Origin: an uncultured Lachnospiraceae bacterium
GTDB lineage: Bacteria > Bacillota > Clostridia > Lachnospirales > Lachnospiraceae
Length of the DNA: 11,963 bases
Assembly: GCA_910586615.1 (NCBI GenBank)
Contig: CAJUJP010000020.1
Span: 1-11,963 of the forward strand
Direction: 5' to 3'
Of the stretch, positions 1 to 7,481 are shown in pieces; the first letter of the stretch is position 1, and every line of letters begins with the position of its first letter. Below the pieces are notes generated by a model. That model was not told the origin of the DNA. It worked only from the letters and a program-made list of their open reading frames with translations, and searched no databases. Made by a program: the position numbers and the translations under genes.

Positions 1-209
1 TGTCCGTACAGATATATATGTCCCGCACTCACCGTATCAATCGTGGAAATACAGTTTAGAAGCGTCGTCTTCCCGGAACCCGAAGCGCCCATAATTCCCA
101 GAAACTCCCCCTCCTCCACCGCAAAGCTGATTCCGCCTAACGCCTTCGTGATATTGCCCTCATTGCCGTAATACTTCTGAATTTGCTCCAACTCTAAAAT
201 CATGCCCAT
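1..209 (-). CDS. ABC transporter ATP-binding protein, BceA/MacB-type (N-terminal part, cut by window edge)
   Basis: Only the first 69 codons are inside the window; the gene continues leftwards. The protein begins MGMILELEQIQKYYGN and carries a Walker A motif GASGSGKTT at residues 41-49, followed by the stretch NCISTID, which is typical of ATPases of the BceAB/peptide-antibiotic export family. The start at 209 is chosen because GGAGG at 220-224 lies 10 bases upstream; the next in-frame ATG (203) is too far from it. In this family the ATPase pairs with a large 10-helix permease, presumably the next gene outside the window. The upstream kinase and OmpR-type regulator on the same strand make this a BceRS-BceAB-type module. 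ABC ATPase is certain; the Bce assignment rests on context and the N-terminal sequence. Confidence 0.9.
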   Translation of the reverse strand, partial: MGMILELEQIQKYYGNEGNITKALGGISFAVEEGEFLGIMGASGSGKTTLLNCISTIDTVSAGHIYLYG

Positions 210-253
210 ATTTTGTCATCCTCCATGCCGGTTAACTCTGTTTCCTATTCCGT

Positions 254-307
254 ATGATAGCAGACCGTTTCCCCCATTTGTATCATCTTTCCTTACGAAG
301 TTCTTAC
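254..307 (-). promoter_or_regulatory. Candidate promoter of the ABC transporter with response-regulator direct repeat
   Basis: Reading the minus strand, TGC-TATCAT (262-254) forms an extended -10 box about 45 bases before the ABC start. A weak -35 (TACAAA, 282-277) is 17 bp upstream. Ten bases above that, GTAAG occurs twice with an 11-bp period (307-303 and 296-292), the spacing used by OmpR/PhoB-family regulators. The neighbouring BceR-like regulator is the obvious candidate to bind it. The elements are seen directly; the function is inferred. Confidence 0.45.
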
Positions 308-319
308 AGAAGTGAAAGA

Positions 320-369
320 AAACGAGCAAAGCTCGTTTACGAGATTCGCTTCGCGAACTCGCATATGCG
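320..369. repeat. Cluster of three short palindromes (dispersed repeat, copy 1)
   Basis: Three adjacent inverted repeats are visible: AAACGAGC-aaa-GCTCGTTT (320-338), CGAG-a-TTCGC-ttc-GCGAA-CTCG (340-361) and the perfect palindrome CGCATATGCG (360-369). The first returns almost exactly at 11944-11962, and the second has a close relative at 9026-9042. This behaves like a dispersed intergenic repeat family. It marks the left end of the unexplained sequence in this gap. Confidence 0.75.
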
Positions 370-431
370 GAACATCTTCCAATGCCACTTCAATGTGTCA
401 AAAGGTACTCATGAAAGGTTGAGAGAGCATA

Positions 432-638
432 TTACACAAAATGTTCGATTGCGTCGGCTCCGTCGAATGGATTTTCTAAATATTCCGGCAAAGTAATGGC
501 AGACGGACGCAACCGCCCGCTACTCGCCATCCAGGCTCGAAGCTGGCTTTTGCAGGCATCCATGCCCGCAAATTGCTGAGTAACGAACGGACTATTAAGA
601 AAATCTCAGTCTCCTGCGCAAGACAGCTTCACGAACAT
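432..638 (-). pseudogene. Unrecognised short reading frame with an internal stop
   Basis: On the minus strand a frame runs from ATG (638-636) to TAA (434-432), 69 codons, interrupted by TGA at 608-606. The first part reads MFVKLSCAGD before the stop. After it, the frame contains the phrases QFAGMDACKSQLRAWMAS and LPEYLENPFDGADAIEHFV. The part after the stop could start at ATG 563 (43 residues). I see no ribosome site before either ATG. The amino-acid composition looks protein-like, but no domain is recognised. It may be a decayed gene piece, the inside of a multicopy repeat unit or a structured RNA; the hairpin cluster immediately beyond it (320-369) favours a repeat unit. Confidence 0.3.
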
Positions 639-700
639 ATTTGTGCAATATGCCTATACAAAATTAACAGAGTACCATTTGACAATCTAATCCCATGAAA

Positions 701-729
701 GAAAAAGTGCAGAGACATCACCCCTGCAC
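701..729 (-). terminator. Intrinsic terminator of the histidine kinase gene
   Basis: On the minus strand GTGCAG (729-724) pairs with CTGCAC (712-707) around an 11-base loop and is followed by TTTTTC (706-701). The stem overlaps the kinase stop codon. It separates transcription of the regulator-kinase pair from the transporter gene downstream. Confidence 0.75.
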
Positions 730-1731
730 CCTGGCTACAAAATCATTGATGTGAAAAGAAAGCATGACCATCGTGCCCTCTCCTTCAGAGACTACTTCCA
801 GACCGATTCCCAGCTTACCGCAAAGCTTCCTGCAAAGATATAACCCGATTCCGGTGGAACTTTGGACGGTTCGTCCGTTGCTGCCCGTAAATCCCTTGTC
901 GAAAATCCGGGGCAAGTCGCTTCCTGCAATGCCAATCCCATTATCCTCTACCATAAGCGAAACCGTGTCTCCACTTTTTACAGAATAGAAATGTATCTCC
1001 GGCTGCTCTCCGCGATATTTGACCGCATTGCCGATCAGCTGGTTCAAGATAAACCGCAGCCATTTGTCGTCGGTGTAAACATGCCCGTTCATCTCGTCTA
1101 CGGTAACCGCCACTCCGTTTTGACGCAGCAGATATTTACTGTCGGCGATCGCACCGTGGACCACATTCGCTAAATCAGTCTCCCGAATGATATAATCTTT
1201 CTCCGTGTGTTCACTGCGGGCATAATAAAGCGCCTGCTCCGTGTAATGATTCACATGCTCAAGTTCCGCAAGCAATTCCCTTGTAAAGTCACAGCGGTTG
1301 TTCTCGCTAAGCAGTTTCATAGCCGCAATCGGGGTTTTCACCTCATGAATCCACTGCTCGATATACTCTTTATACTCTCTGCGCTCTGTCTCGATTTCCG
1401 CGATTTTTTCCAGCATGGATTTTTCCGCCATTTTCATGATTTCAAGAAAGACCGCGTCATCCGCCCGCTCAGGCTTCTCCATAATCTCCGCAATCAGATA
1501 CCGTTCTTCTAACTGCTCCGTCATGGCAAGCAGTTTATCCAGATACTTTTTACGTACACGATAAACTATCATCAGATCACAGCTCAGCACAAGAATCCAG
1601 ACAAACAAAATGAAAAGAATGCTGTGCCCTTCACTGCCGCTTACCAAAAGGAAAACCGCAAGAAACAACATCCCCAACAGATTGATTAAGATCACAGACA
1701 GTTTATTCACCAGATACTTCTTGCCGTTCAT
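718..1731 (-). CDS. Sensor histidine kinase, BceS-type (intramembrane-sensing)
   Basis: This 337-residue membrane kinase should phosphorylate the response regulator encoded just upstream. Two hydrophobic helices (about 11-31 and 37-57) are joined by only a few residues (SGSEGH), so there is no real extracellular sensor domain. This is the hallmark of BceS-like kinases, which sense through their partner ABC transporter. The H-box EQWIHEVKTPIAAMKL places the phospho-acceptor at His129. The ATP-binding part shows the N-box LNQLIGNAVKY (229-239), G1 DNGIGI (263-268) and G2 STGIGLYL (292-299). The start at 1731 is preferred over an upstream ATG (1752) because GGAGG lies 6 bases before it. All catalytic motifs are intact. 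An intrinsic terminator overlaps the stop. The ligand is not visible from sequence; bacitracin- or lantibiotic-like peptides are typical. Confidence 0.93.
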   Translation of the reverse strand: MNGKKYLVNKLSVILINLLGMLFLAVFLLVSGSEGHSILFILFVWILVLSCDLMIVYRVRKKYLDKLLAMTEQLEERYLIAEIMEKPERADDAVFLEIMKMAEKSMLEKIAEIETERREYKEYIEQWIHEVKTPIAAMKLLSENNRCDFTRELLAELEHVNHYTEQALYYARSEHTEKDYIIRETDLANVVHGAIADSKYLLRQNGVAVTVDEMNGHVYTDDKWLRFILNQLIGNAVKYRGEQPEIHFYSVKSGDTVSLMVEDNGIGIAGSDLPRIFDKGFTGSNGRTVQSSTGIGLYLCRKLCGKLGIGLEVVSEGEGTMVMLSFHINDFVARVQG

Positions 1732-1768
1732 AATATGCCTCCATACCTGCATACACGCTTTCCCGCTA

Positions 1769-2440
1769 TCAGGAAAGCAGATACCCCTGCCTGTGCTTCG
1801 TCTTAATGAAATCCGTCACCCCGATACCGGACAATTTCTCCCTGATCCGGGTGATATTCACACTTAAGGCATTATCATCCACATAAAGCCGGCTGTCCCA
1901 CAAAAAGTCAATCATATCATTCCGGGAACAGATTGTTCCTGCATGGCTGAAAAGATAATAAAGTATCTTCACCTCATTTTTGGTCAGTTCCGCTCTTTGA
2001 CCGTCGTGCTCCACGAAGCTTCCCTCCAAATGCAGACAGACATCATGACACGTAAGGACTTCCTGCCCGTCCGACGCATATGCCCGCCGCAAAAGTGCAG
2101 ATATTTTCGCCAGCAGAATCGCCGTGTTATAAGGCTTGGTGATAAAGGCGTCCCCGCCCAGCATAATACTGTTCAGTTCATCCATATCCGTATTACTGCT
2201 CGTCACGAAAATAACCGGCATATCGGAAAAAGCACGGATCTGCGAGCAGATCGCAAAGCCATCGTCACCCGGCAGCTTAATGTCCAGCAGAATCAAGTGC
2301 GGTTCATAAGCTTTCACCTGTTCCATCACCGCCGTAAAATCCGTCACGCCCTCCGCCGCATATCCGTTGCCGGTCAGCAGATTCTTCAATTGCTGCTGTA
2401 TTGTGATATCATCTTCAATAATCAGTATTTTGTGTTTCAT
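1769..2440 (-). CDS. OmpR/PhoB-family response regulator, BceR-type
   Basis: This 223-residue cytoplasmic transcription regulator is the partner of the following kinase. The receiver domain (about 3-115) has the acidic pair Asp10/Asp11, phospho-acceptor Asp53 in LLDIKLPG, Thr80 and Lys102 in ITKPY. The C-terminal winged helix (about 125-222) includes LTKNEVKILYYLFSHAG and ends in KHRQGYLLS, as expected for the OmpR class. The segment MDELNSIMLGGDAFITKPY resembles BceR proteins. The start at 2440 is chosen because GGAG sits 6 bases before it; the longer frame (to 2488) lacks a ribosome site. The kinase starts 37 bases downstream, so the two are co-transcribed. Its likely target is the ABC transporter promoter, where an 11-bp direct repeat occurs at 292-307. 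Confidence 0.93.
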   Translation of the reverse strand: MKHKILIIEDDITIQQQLKNLLTGNGYAAEGVTDFTAVMEQVKAYEPHLILLDIKLPGDDGFAICSQIRAFSDMPVIFVTSSNTDMDELNSIMLGGDAFITKPYNTAILLAKISALLRRAYASDGQEVLTCHDVCLHLEGSFVEHDGQRAELTKNEVKILYYLFSHAGTICSRNDMIDFLWDSRLYVDDNALSVNITRIREKLSGIGVTDFIKTKHRQGYLLS

Positions 2441-2575
2441 AATCAGCTCCATACCTGAATACTCTAACAAACGCTCTGTCGTCGGCAAAACTGTACTGAC
2501 GCCCCTTTTTCACAAAGAAATCCTCTCCCTGGCCATCCGGCTCACTGTCCAGAGACATGAAATACGTCCGAAGCT

Positions 2576-3820
2576 TCAGATCCCCACAATCTCTTTCCAC
2601 CTGCTGTCCCCCTGCAGAAATCCATACGTCGCTTCGTCCTGAAAAGATTTCAGTAAATCCTCCCGGATCTGCGCTGCAAATTCCGGCCTGAATTCCCGAA
2701 AAGTCATATGCTCATAAAGCGGCGCTTCTGTGAAATGATAGAGATCATCAGTACACGCAAGAAGCTGTTGCATAATTGTAATTGTTGCCTCCACGTCTTT
2801 CTCCATCACCGCCAGTTCAAGCCCGCCGCATATCCTGTGATATTCGCCCATCTCAAATATTTCCGCAAGCGCGCTGTGCTTTCTGGCCATGGCACGCACT
2901 TTATCCATATCCTGATCCTGTGCCGCCAGCGCTCCGATACTATGAAATAAAAGATCTATTTTCTGATACAAATCAAGCAGCAGCCCCTCATATGTCTGAT
3001 ACGCCTCTTTTGTCCTGCCTGTCTTACTGTAGATTCGTGCCTGCTTGAATTTCCGTTCCGGATTCTGTTCAGAGTAGTATACCAGACATGCCTCCGCCTT
3101 CTCATACTGTTCGCCGCTCAGATAAAAAGCAAACAGTGCGTCCGCCGCCATAGTCCGAATCTGCTCCTGTTCACTCTTAAGCGCTCCGGTCAGCCATCCA
3201 TTGATGACGGTATCGTAATCTTCTTCTGTGCTGTCTTTGGCCGCACTTTCATTCGTGTCACACTGTCCCTCTGTCCGCTCTTTCCTGTTTACGCCGGGTA
3301 CTTTGCTTTCACCGCGCTTCTCATCCATGCCAGGTTCCTGCTCCTCACCGTATACTTCCTTCTTGTCGCAGGATTCAGCCTTCTTCCCTGATTGCTTCGA
3401 ATCAGGCGGCACCAATACGCCAGTCTCCTCATTCTCCGTCTCATTTTCTACTCTCATTCGCGCCGCGTTGAGCAGCACCGCCGCTTCCAAAATCAATGAT
3501 TCGCAGTTCGGGTACTGCGCTATTTTTTCTTTTGCATACGCAAACGCTTCCTCGAAAGACTGCTTCCGCAGCATGGAGTTCAGTGTATATATGATATCCT
3601 GTATTTCCTCCCATGTCAGTTCTTCCCGAAAAGACAACAGCGTATCCAGCGAAATCCCCAGCAGTCTTGCAATCGGCGCAAGAAGCGTAATGTCCGGCAT
3701 CGAACTTCCCTTCTCCCACTTGTTGACCGCCGGTGCCGTCACGCCAAGCCGGTTCGCCATCTCCTCCTGCGTCATGTCCTTTTCCTTACGGTATTGTCTG
3801 ATTACCTGTCCGATCTGCAT
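2576..3820 (-). CDS. XRE-family regulator with TPR-like C-terminal region
   Basis: This 414-residue protein starts with a clear XRE/Cro helix-turn-helix (residues 3-62, with MTQEEMANRLGVTAPAVNKW), expected to bind DNA as a dimer. The C-terminal half (about 203-400) is all-helical with repeated pair-like elements (for example GEQYEKAEACLVYYSEQNP and TGRTKEAYQTYEGLL), resembling tetratricopeptide repeats used for ligand or peptide sensing. Between them lies a low-complexity, highly charged stretch (about 123-202, rich in E, K, D, S and G) that looks like a disordered insertion. The start at 3820 has AAAGGGG nearby, and a promoter is seen at 3879-3907. It is 135 bp upstream of the response regulator on the same strand, with no terminator between, so it may be co-transcribed and regulate the Bce-like module. 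The target is unknown. Confidence 0.85.
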   Translation of the reverse strand: MQIGQVIRQYRKEKDMTQEEMANRLGVTAPAVNKWEKGSSMPDITLLAPIARLLGISLDTLLSFREELTWEEIQDIIYTLNSMLRKQSFEEAFAYAKEKIAQYPNCESLILEAAVLLNAARMRVENETENEETGVLVPPDSKQSGKKAESCDKKEVYGEEQEPGMDEKRGESKVPGVNRKERTEGQCDTNESAAKDSTEEDYDTVINGWLTGALKSEQEQIRTMAADALFAFYLSGEQYEKAEACLVYYSEQNPERKFKQARIYSKTGRTKEAYQTYEGLLLDLYQKIDLLFHSIGALAAQDQDMDKVRAMARKHSALAEIFEMGEYHRICGGLELAVMEKDVEATITIMQQLLACTDDLYHFTEAPLYEHMTFREFRPEFAAQIREDLLKSFQDEATYGFLQGDSRWKEIVGI

Positions 3821-3878
3821 ATGAATAGTCCCCTTTCCGGCTGCGCGATTGCCGCCTCAGCACCTCCTGGTGTTTTTA

Positions 3879-3907
3879 AGCATAGCAGAAAAAAGGACTG
3901 CCTACAA
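3879..3907 (-). promoter_or_regulatory. Candidate sigma-A promoter of the XRE/TPR regulator
   Basis: On the minus strand TTGTAG (3907-3902) and TATGCT (3884-3879) are separated by exactly 17 bp. The start of transcription would lie about 50 bases before the regulator ATG. An AGGAGGTG sequence (3868-3861) lies in the leader but is 40 bases from the ATG, with no useful start codon behind it. Confidence 0.5.
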
Positions 3908-3920
3908 TTGAGCAGGTGTT

Positions 3921-3947
3921 AAATAAATGGAAGTATTATTAACTTCC
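3921..3947 (-). terminator. Weak terminator after the Nudix gene
   Basis: On the minus strand GGAAGT (3947-3942) pairs with ACTTCC (3934-3929) over a 7-base loop, followed by ATTTATTT (3928-3921). The stem is short and the tail broken, so termination is probably partial. It is placed 14 bases after the Nudix stop codon, where a cassette end is expected. Confidence 0.45.
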
Positions 3948-3960
3948 GTTCATATTGCAT

Positions 3961-4362
3961 TCATCTCATCCGCTTCTCTAACAACGCAATCAAAGACAAA
4001 TCGGCCGGTAACCACTGTACATCATACAGTTCGCTCTTCGTAAGCCATCTGGCGGCTTCCGCTTCCTTGAGCACCAGATCGCCTGCATTCACTTTTGCCA
4101 GGAAACAGTCCATGGAAAGATGGAAGGCCGGATAATCATATTCTATGGTATGAATCAGACTGCCCACTTCAATATCAGTATCCAGTTCTTCCCTGATTTC
4201 TCTGATCAATGCATTCTCCGGTGATTCTCCTTCTTCAATCTTGCCGCCCGGAAACTCCCACTGCCCTTTGAACTCTCCGTATCCTCTGGCTGTGGCAAAG
4301 ATCTTCGTGGGGTTCTCCATGTTGTCACAAATGATGGCCGCTGTTACACGTATTGTTTTCAT
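3961..4362 (-). CDS. Nudix hydrolase, MutT-like (deoxy)nucleoside triphosphate pyrophosphohydrolase
   Basis: This 133-residue cytoplasmic enzyme should cleave a nucleoside triphosphate (oxidised or otherwise non-canonical) to monophosphate and pyrophosphate. The Nudix box starts at Gly40 and matches G-x5-E-x7-RE-U-x-EE: Glu46, Arg54, Glu55, Glu58 and Glu59 are all present. The usual glycine near the box end is replaced by Asp61, as often seen in MutT-like proteins. The N-terminus (KTIRVTAAIICDN) and the WEFPGGKIEEGE stretch are typical of the 8-oxo-dGTP/CTP pyrophosphohydrolase subgroup. Its ATG overlaps the helicase stop (ATGA, 4 bp), and a GAGG motif sits in the helicase 3' end, so translation is coupled to the helicase. 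This suggests a shared task, such as nucleotide or DNA quality control. The substrate cannot be fixed from sequence. Confidence 0.9.
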   Translation of the reverse strand: MKTIRVTAAIICDNMENPTKIFATARGYGEFKGQWEFPGGKIEEGESPENALIREIREELDTDIEVGSLIHTIEYDYPAFHLSMDCFLAKVNAGDLVLKEAEAARWLTKSELYDVQWLPADLSLIALLEKRMR

Positions 4363-7346
4363 ATTGCTTTTTCCTCGATTGTTATTCCACTCTGCAGATA
4401 CCGAAGCAGATCATCCCTTACCGGATGTTTCATCTTAACCCGCACTTTTGAAATAACCTCTTTCTTCCCTTTATTATTTTCCTTTTCCGCCTCTTTAACA
4501 TCCATAATGTCAAACTGACCCATATAATAAAAATTACTTTCGGCATCGCTCTTTTTGACAAGCAAATGCTTACGCTTGGCAGTCATCACACTCTGCATAT
4601 AAGAACTATCAACACCCTTACCAATCTGGGAATCCCAGCGGAAAATCATATTATCATCAAACACGTCAGCGTAATCCGGCTTACCGTCCACATAATTCTT
4701 ATTATCGTCTGCCTGCTCCTTATGATAGGTCACAAAAATGAAAACATCATCACCGATCCGTTTCATACCATACATAGTCGATGATAAATCCTTTCCACAA
4801 TTCATGAGAAGGCTGACATCTCTTCTGGAATATTTCTCATACAGAACGAACGGAGTTTCCACACTTCCCTTCACCATATACTTGTCCGCATATCGCTTTA
4901 ATCCCACCGAAACAATATCTTCAATTTGTGACAAAAAGTCTTGATGTCTGAGGCAATTGACAAAACTGCTCATTCTATTTAAGCTTTTTTTCTCATCATA
5001 ATCGAGTACATCTATATGACCAAACTTCTGGTGTTCCTCCTCTTTACTGACAAAATGTCCTTGCAATACTTCAACTGCACTTTCTATATCATGTAATTTA
5101 AATTCATAATCATATCTTTTCTTAAAGTCGTCCTGCAGCTTTTCGACTGTTACGCAGTCACTCATCACAACCGCCTTTAAAATTTCCAATTCATACGGAC
5201 GCACACCGCTTAAAATCGTTTTAGACAAATACTCTAACGTCAGTTTTTCCTGTTCTGTTAAGGAACAACTGTACATATCCTTTTCCATTGCTTCAAGAAA
5301 CGCATAGTATGTCTTGTATTCTTTTATGATCACAAGCGGATCGACTTCTCCGTTCTCATAAAAGTCTATTAAGAATGGAATCCGCCCAAGCCTGTTTTTC
5401 AAAGATACATAACTGTCCTTGATAATCGTCTTAATGCCACGAATTTTATCAATTGATTGAAATATCTTGCCTTTTGCTACTTCGTCGAAGTGTATCGTAG
5501 ACACGCCTGGTATCGTACTATTTCCACTGATTACATATTTTCTGATGGTATCCGCATTATAAGTACGATCTCCCGACAACGCAACCGGAATCATAAAATT
5601 ATTTGTATAATTGCCAATAAAATCCAAGACCACGACATACTCTTTTCCTTCCGCCTTGCGCAAGCCCCGCCCCAACTGCTGAATAAATACAATCGGTGAC
5701 TCCGTCGGGCGTAACATAATCACCTGATTGATCTCGACAATATCCACGCCCTCATTGAGAATCTCAACTGAAAAAATATAATCCAGAGGCTGTCTGTCTT
5801 CTGTCGCATCGCTCTCGTCCATTGCCAGTCTCTCGAAAGCCTCCATCCGCTCTTCCTCCGACGCACTGCCGTTCAGAGAAATCGTCCGGTATCCCAGCGC
5901 ATTAAACTGATCAGACAATTCTTTCGATTCATCAATGCGACTGCAAAACACCAAACCTTTCACACGCTCACCGCTGTATCCATAATACTCCGCCTGTTCA
6001 ATGATATGCCTTACACGCTCCTCACAGACAAGCTGTCTGAAATCTTTCGCTGACATTTTGGCCGCCTTAACCGTTTTGTCTTGCACCATTGAAAGATCAC
6101 TGATCCCAAAATAATGGAACGGACAAAGAAGATTTTGCTCCATCGCCTGTTGCAGTCTGATCTCACATGCAATCTGATGGTGAAAAATCTCATAAATATT
6201 TTTGCCTTCTTCATGATCATCGCGCTTATCCGGCGTTGCCGTCATACCAAGCCATAACTTCGGTTTGAAATACCCCATAACCTTCTGATAGGAGTTGGCC
6301 GAACTATGATGTGCTTCATCCAAAATAACACAATCGAAATGTTCTGGTTTGTAATGCGTGAGATGTTCTTCTTTGTTCAAAGTCTGAACCGTTGCAAACA
6401 CATAATCTTTATCGTACTCATGATACCCGGCGCCGACAAGTCCCATAGAAACATTCTTTCCGAATACTCTCTCATAGGATTTCTTAGTCTGTCTTGCCAG
6501 TTGTCCTCTATGTACAAGGAAAAGCACTCGTTTAAACCCAAGCTCACGCATGGCAAATGCAGAAGCATAGGTTTTTCCCGTACCCGTCGCAGATATAAGC
6601 AGTGCACGTTCCTCCCCGGAAGCTATGATTTTACGCAGATTACAGATAAATCCGATCTGCATCTCATTCGGACGCAGCCTGTATTTTTCTATAGACGGTA
6701 TAAATTCCTGTTTTGCTATCTCCCGCTGCTTCTTGATAATCCGATAGCGTTCCTGATAAGCTTCAAAAAATTCATCATATACCAGCGCGTGAACCGATTT
6801 CCATAACTGTGAAAATTCTTCCAGCAGTTCTCCTGTAACTTCACCTTGCTCCGTAGAAACAATCTTCGTATTCCACTCCTTATTGCTGGTGAGCGCGGCA
6901 CCCGTCATATTGGAACTGCCAATAATAATGCGATAGATTTCTTCCCTTTTGAAAATATACCCTTTTGTGTGAAAATCAGCCTCTGACTCCTCGACATCAT
7001 ACATTTTCAGCGTAATATTTTTTAGATCATGCAGCTTATCTAATGCCGCCGGTTCGCTGAAAAATAAATAGTTTGTCGTAAGGATTTCACCCGGAATATT
7101 TCTCTTCTCTAATTCCTTCAGCGTCTGCAAAAGAGGCGTGATTCCACCCATTGTAATAAAAGCAACACTAATTTGAAAACGATCACATGCCAAAAGTTCA
7201 TCCTCGATAGCGGACACTACCTTTTTCCCCTCTTTGTAGTTATTTGAGACAAATTGAGGTCTGTAAGCTATATTAGAAGCTACACTGCCATCTATATATG
7301 CTGTTTTATATCCACTATAAAGTTCATCCATTATGCTTTGATTCAT
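4359..7346 (-). CDS. PLD-family nuclease / SF2 helicase fusion with DUF3427-like C-terminus
   Basis: This 995-residue multidomain protein is predicted to act on DNA. An N-terminal phospholipase D-type nuclease domain (about 45-190) has the HKD core His126-Thr-Lys128 and GSSNMTGA at 143-150, with a single HxK motif as in HKD nucleases that work as dimers. A superfamily 2 helicase follows (about 220-580): Walker A ATGTGKT (253-259), DEAH box (343-346), motif III MTAT (368-371) and motif VI QQLGRGLR (556-563), all intact. The last 400 residues are helical and then end in a beta-rich module with YEKYSRRDVSLLMN, TYHK and FYYMGQFD, which I associate with DUF3427 of COG1061/COG3886 fusions. The start at 7346 has only a weak AAAAG ribosome site. 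The best promoter I can see is weak (TTTTTA-17-TATATG, 7459-7431). It may be read from the upstream genes 135 bp away. It differs in domain order and helicase class from Mokosh PLD-helicases. Confidence 0.88.
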   Translation of the reverse strand: MNQSIMDELYSGYKTAYIDGSVASNIAYRPQFVSNNYKEGKKVVSAIEDELLACDRFQISVAFITMGGITPLLQTLKELEKRNIPGEILTTNYLFFSEPAALDKLHDLKNITLKMYDVEESEADFHTKGYIFKREEIYRIIIGSSNMTGAALTSNKEWNTKIVSTEQGEVTGELLEEFSQLWKSVHALVYDEFFEAYQERYRIIKKQREIAKQEFIPSIEKYRLRPNEMQIGFICNLRKIIASGEERALLISATGTGKTYASAFAMRELGFKRVLFLVHRGQLARQTKKSYERVFGKNVSMGLVGAGYHEYDKDYVFATVQTLNKEEHLTHYKPEHFDCVILDEAHHSSANSYQKVMGYFKPKLWLGMTATPDKRDDHEEGKNIYEIFHHQIACEIRLQQAMEQNLLCPFHYFGISDLSMVQDKTVKAAKMSAKDFRQLVCEERVRHIIEQAEYYGYSGERVKGLVFCSRIDESKELSDQFNALGYRTISLNGSASEEERMEAFERLAMDESDATEDRQPLDYIFSVEILNEGVDIVEINQVIMLRPTESPIVFIQQLGRGLRKAEGKEYVVVLDFIGNYTNNFMIPVALSGDRTYNADTIRKYVISGNSTIPGVSTIHFDEVAKGKIFQSIDKIRGIKTIIKDSYVSLKNRLGRIPFLIDFYENGEVDPLVIIKEYKTYYAFLEAMEKDMYSCSLTEQEKLTLEYLSKTILSGVRPYELEILKAVVMSDCVTVEKLQDDFKKRYDYEFKLHDIESAVEVLQGHFVSKEEEHQKFGHIDVLDYDEKKSLNRMSSFVNCLRHQDFLSQIEDIVSVGLKRYADKYMVKGSVETPFVLYEKYSRRDVSLLMNCGKDLSSTMYGMKRIGDDVFIFVTYHKEQADDNKNYVDGKPDYADVFDDNMIFRWDSQIGKGVDSSYMQSVMTAKRKHLLVKKSDAESNFYYMGQFDIMDVKEAEKENNKGKKEVISKVRVKMKHPVRDDLLRYLQSGITIEEKAI

Positions 7347-7481
7347 GGCATCTTTTCACTTTCGTCTATTGTGTGCGATTTGTCTGTGATAATTGTTGCG
7401 GTATATCGGAACTACTTCTATACATGTTACCATATACAGACTTATTTTTCTAATAAAAAATGGAAACTCATCCACCCTGAA

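Larger units (their letters stand above)
210..717. other. 508-bp gap between kinase and ABC transporter genes
   Basis: This gap holds, from right to left, the kinase terminator (701-729, overlapping the kinase stop), a roughly 320-bp sequence with a broken reading frame on the minus strand, a cluster of three hairpins at 320-369, and the transporter promoter at 254-307. Apart from these I see no RNA gene. The plus-strand reading frame at 254-496 has no ribosome site and crosses the hairpins, so it is not counted as a gene. The gap is long for this type of module, where transporter and regulator genes are usually close, so the repeat-like material has probably been inserted. Confidence 0.6.

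Noticed and set aside
254..496. Plus-strand 80-codon frame over the palindrome cluster
   Set aside because: No ribosome site, very Arg-rich, runs through the hairpins and the promoter of the ABC gene; best explained as a shadow.
2415..2600. Minus-strand 61-codon frame between the XRE/TPR and response regulator genes
   Set aside because: No good ribosome site, overlaps both neighbours; codon pattern in the middle looks protein-like, but there is not enough to call a gene.
3861..3868. AGGAGGTG in the leader of the XRE/TPR gene as the start signal of a leader peptide
   Set aside because: No ATG follows at a usable distance; only a short GTG frame without support.
4359..7346. Mokosh-type PLD-helicase defence gene
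   Set aside because: Here the PLD domain is N-terminal and the helicase is SF2 with a DEAH box; Mokosh helicases, as I recall them, are of the SF1 type.
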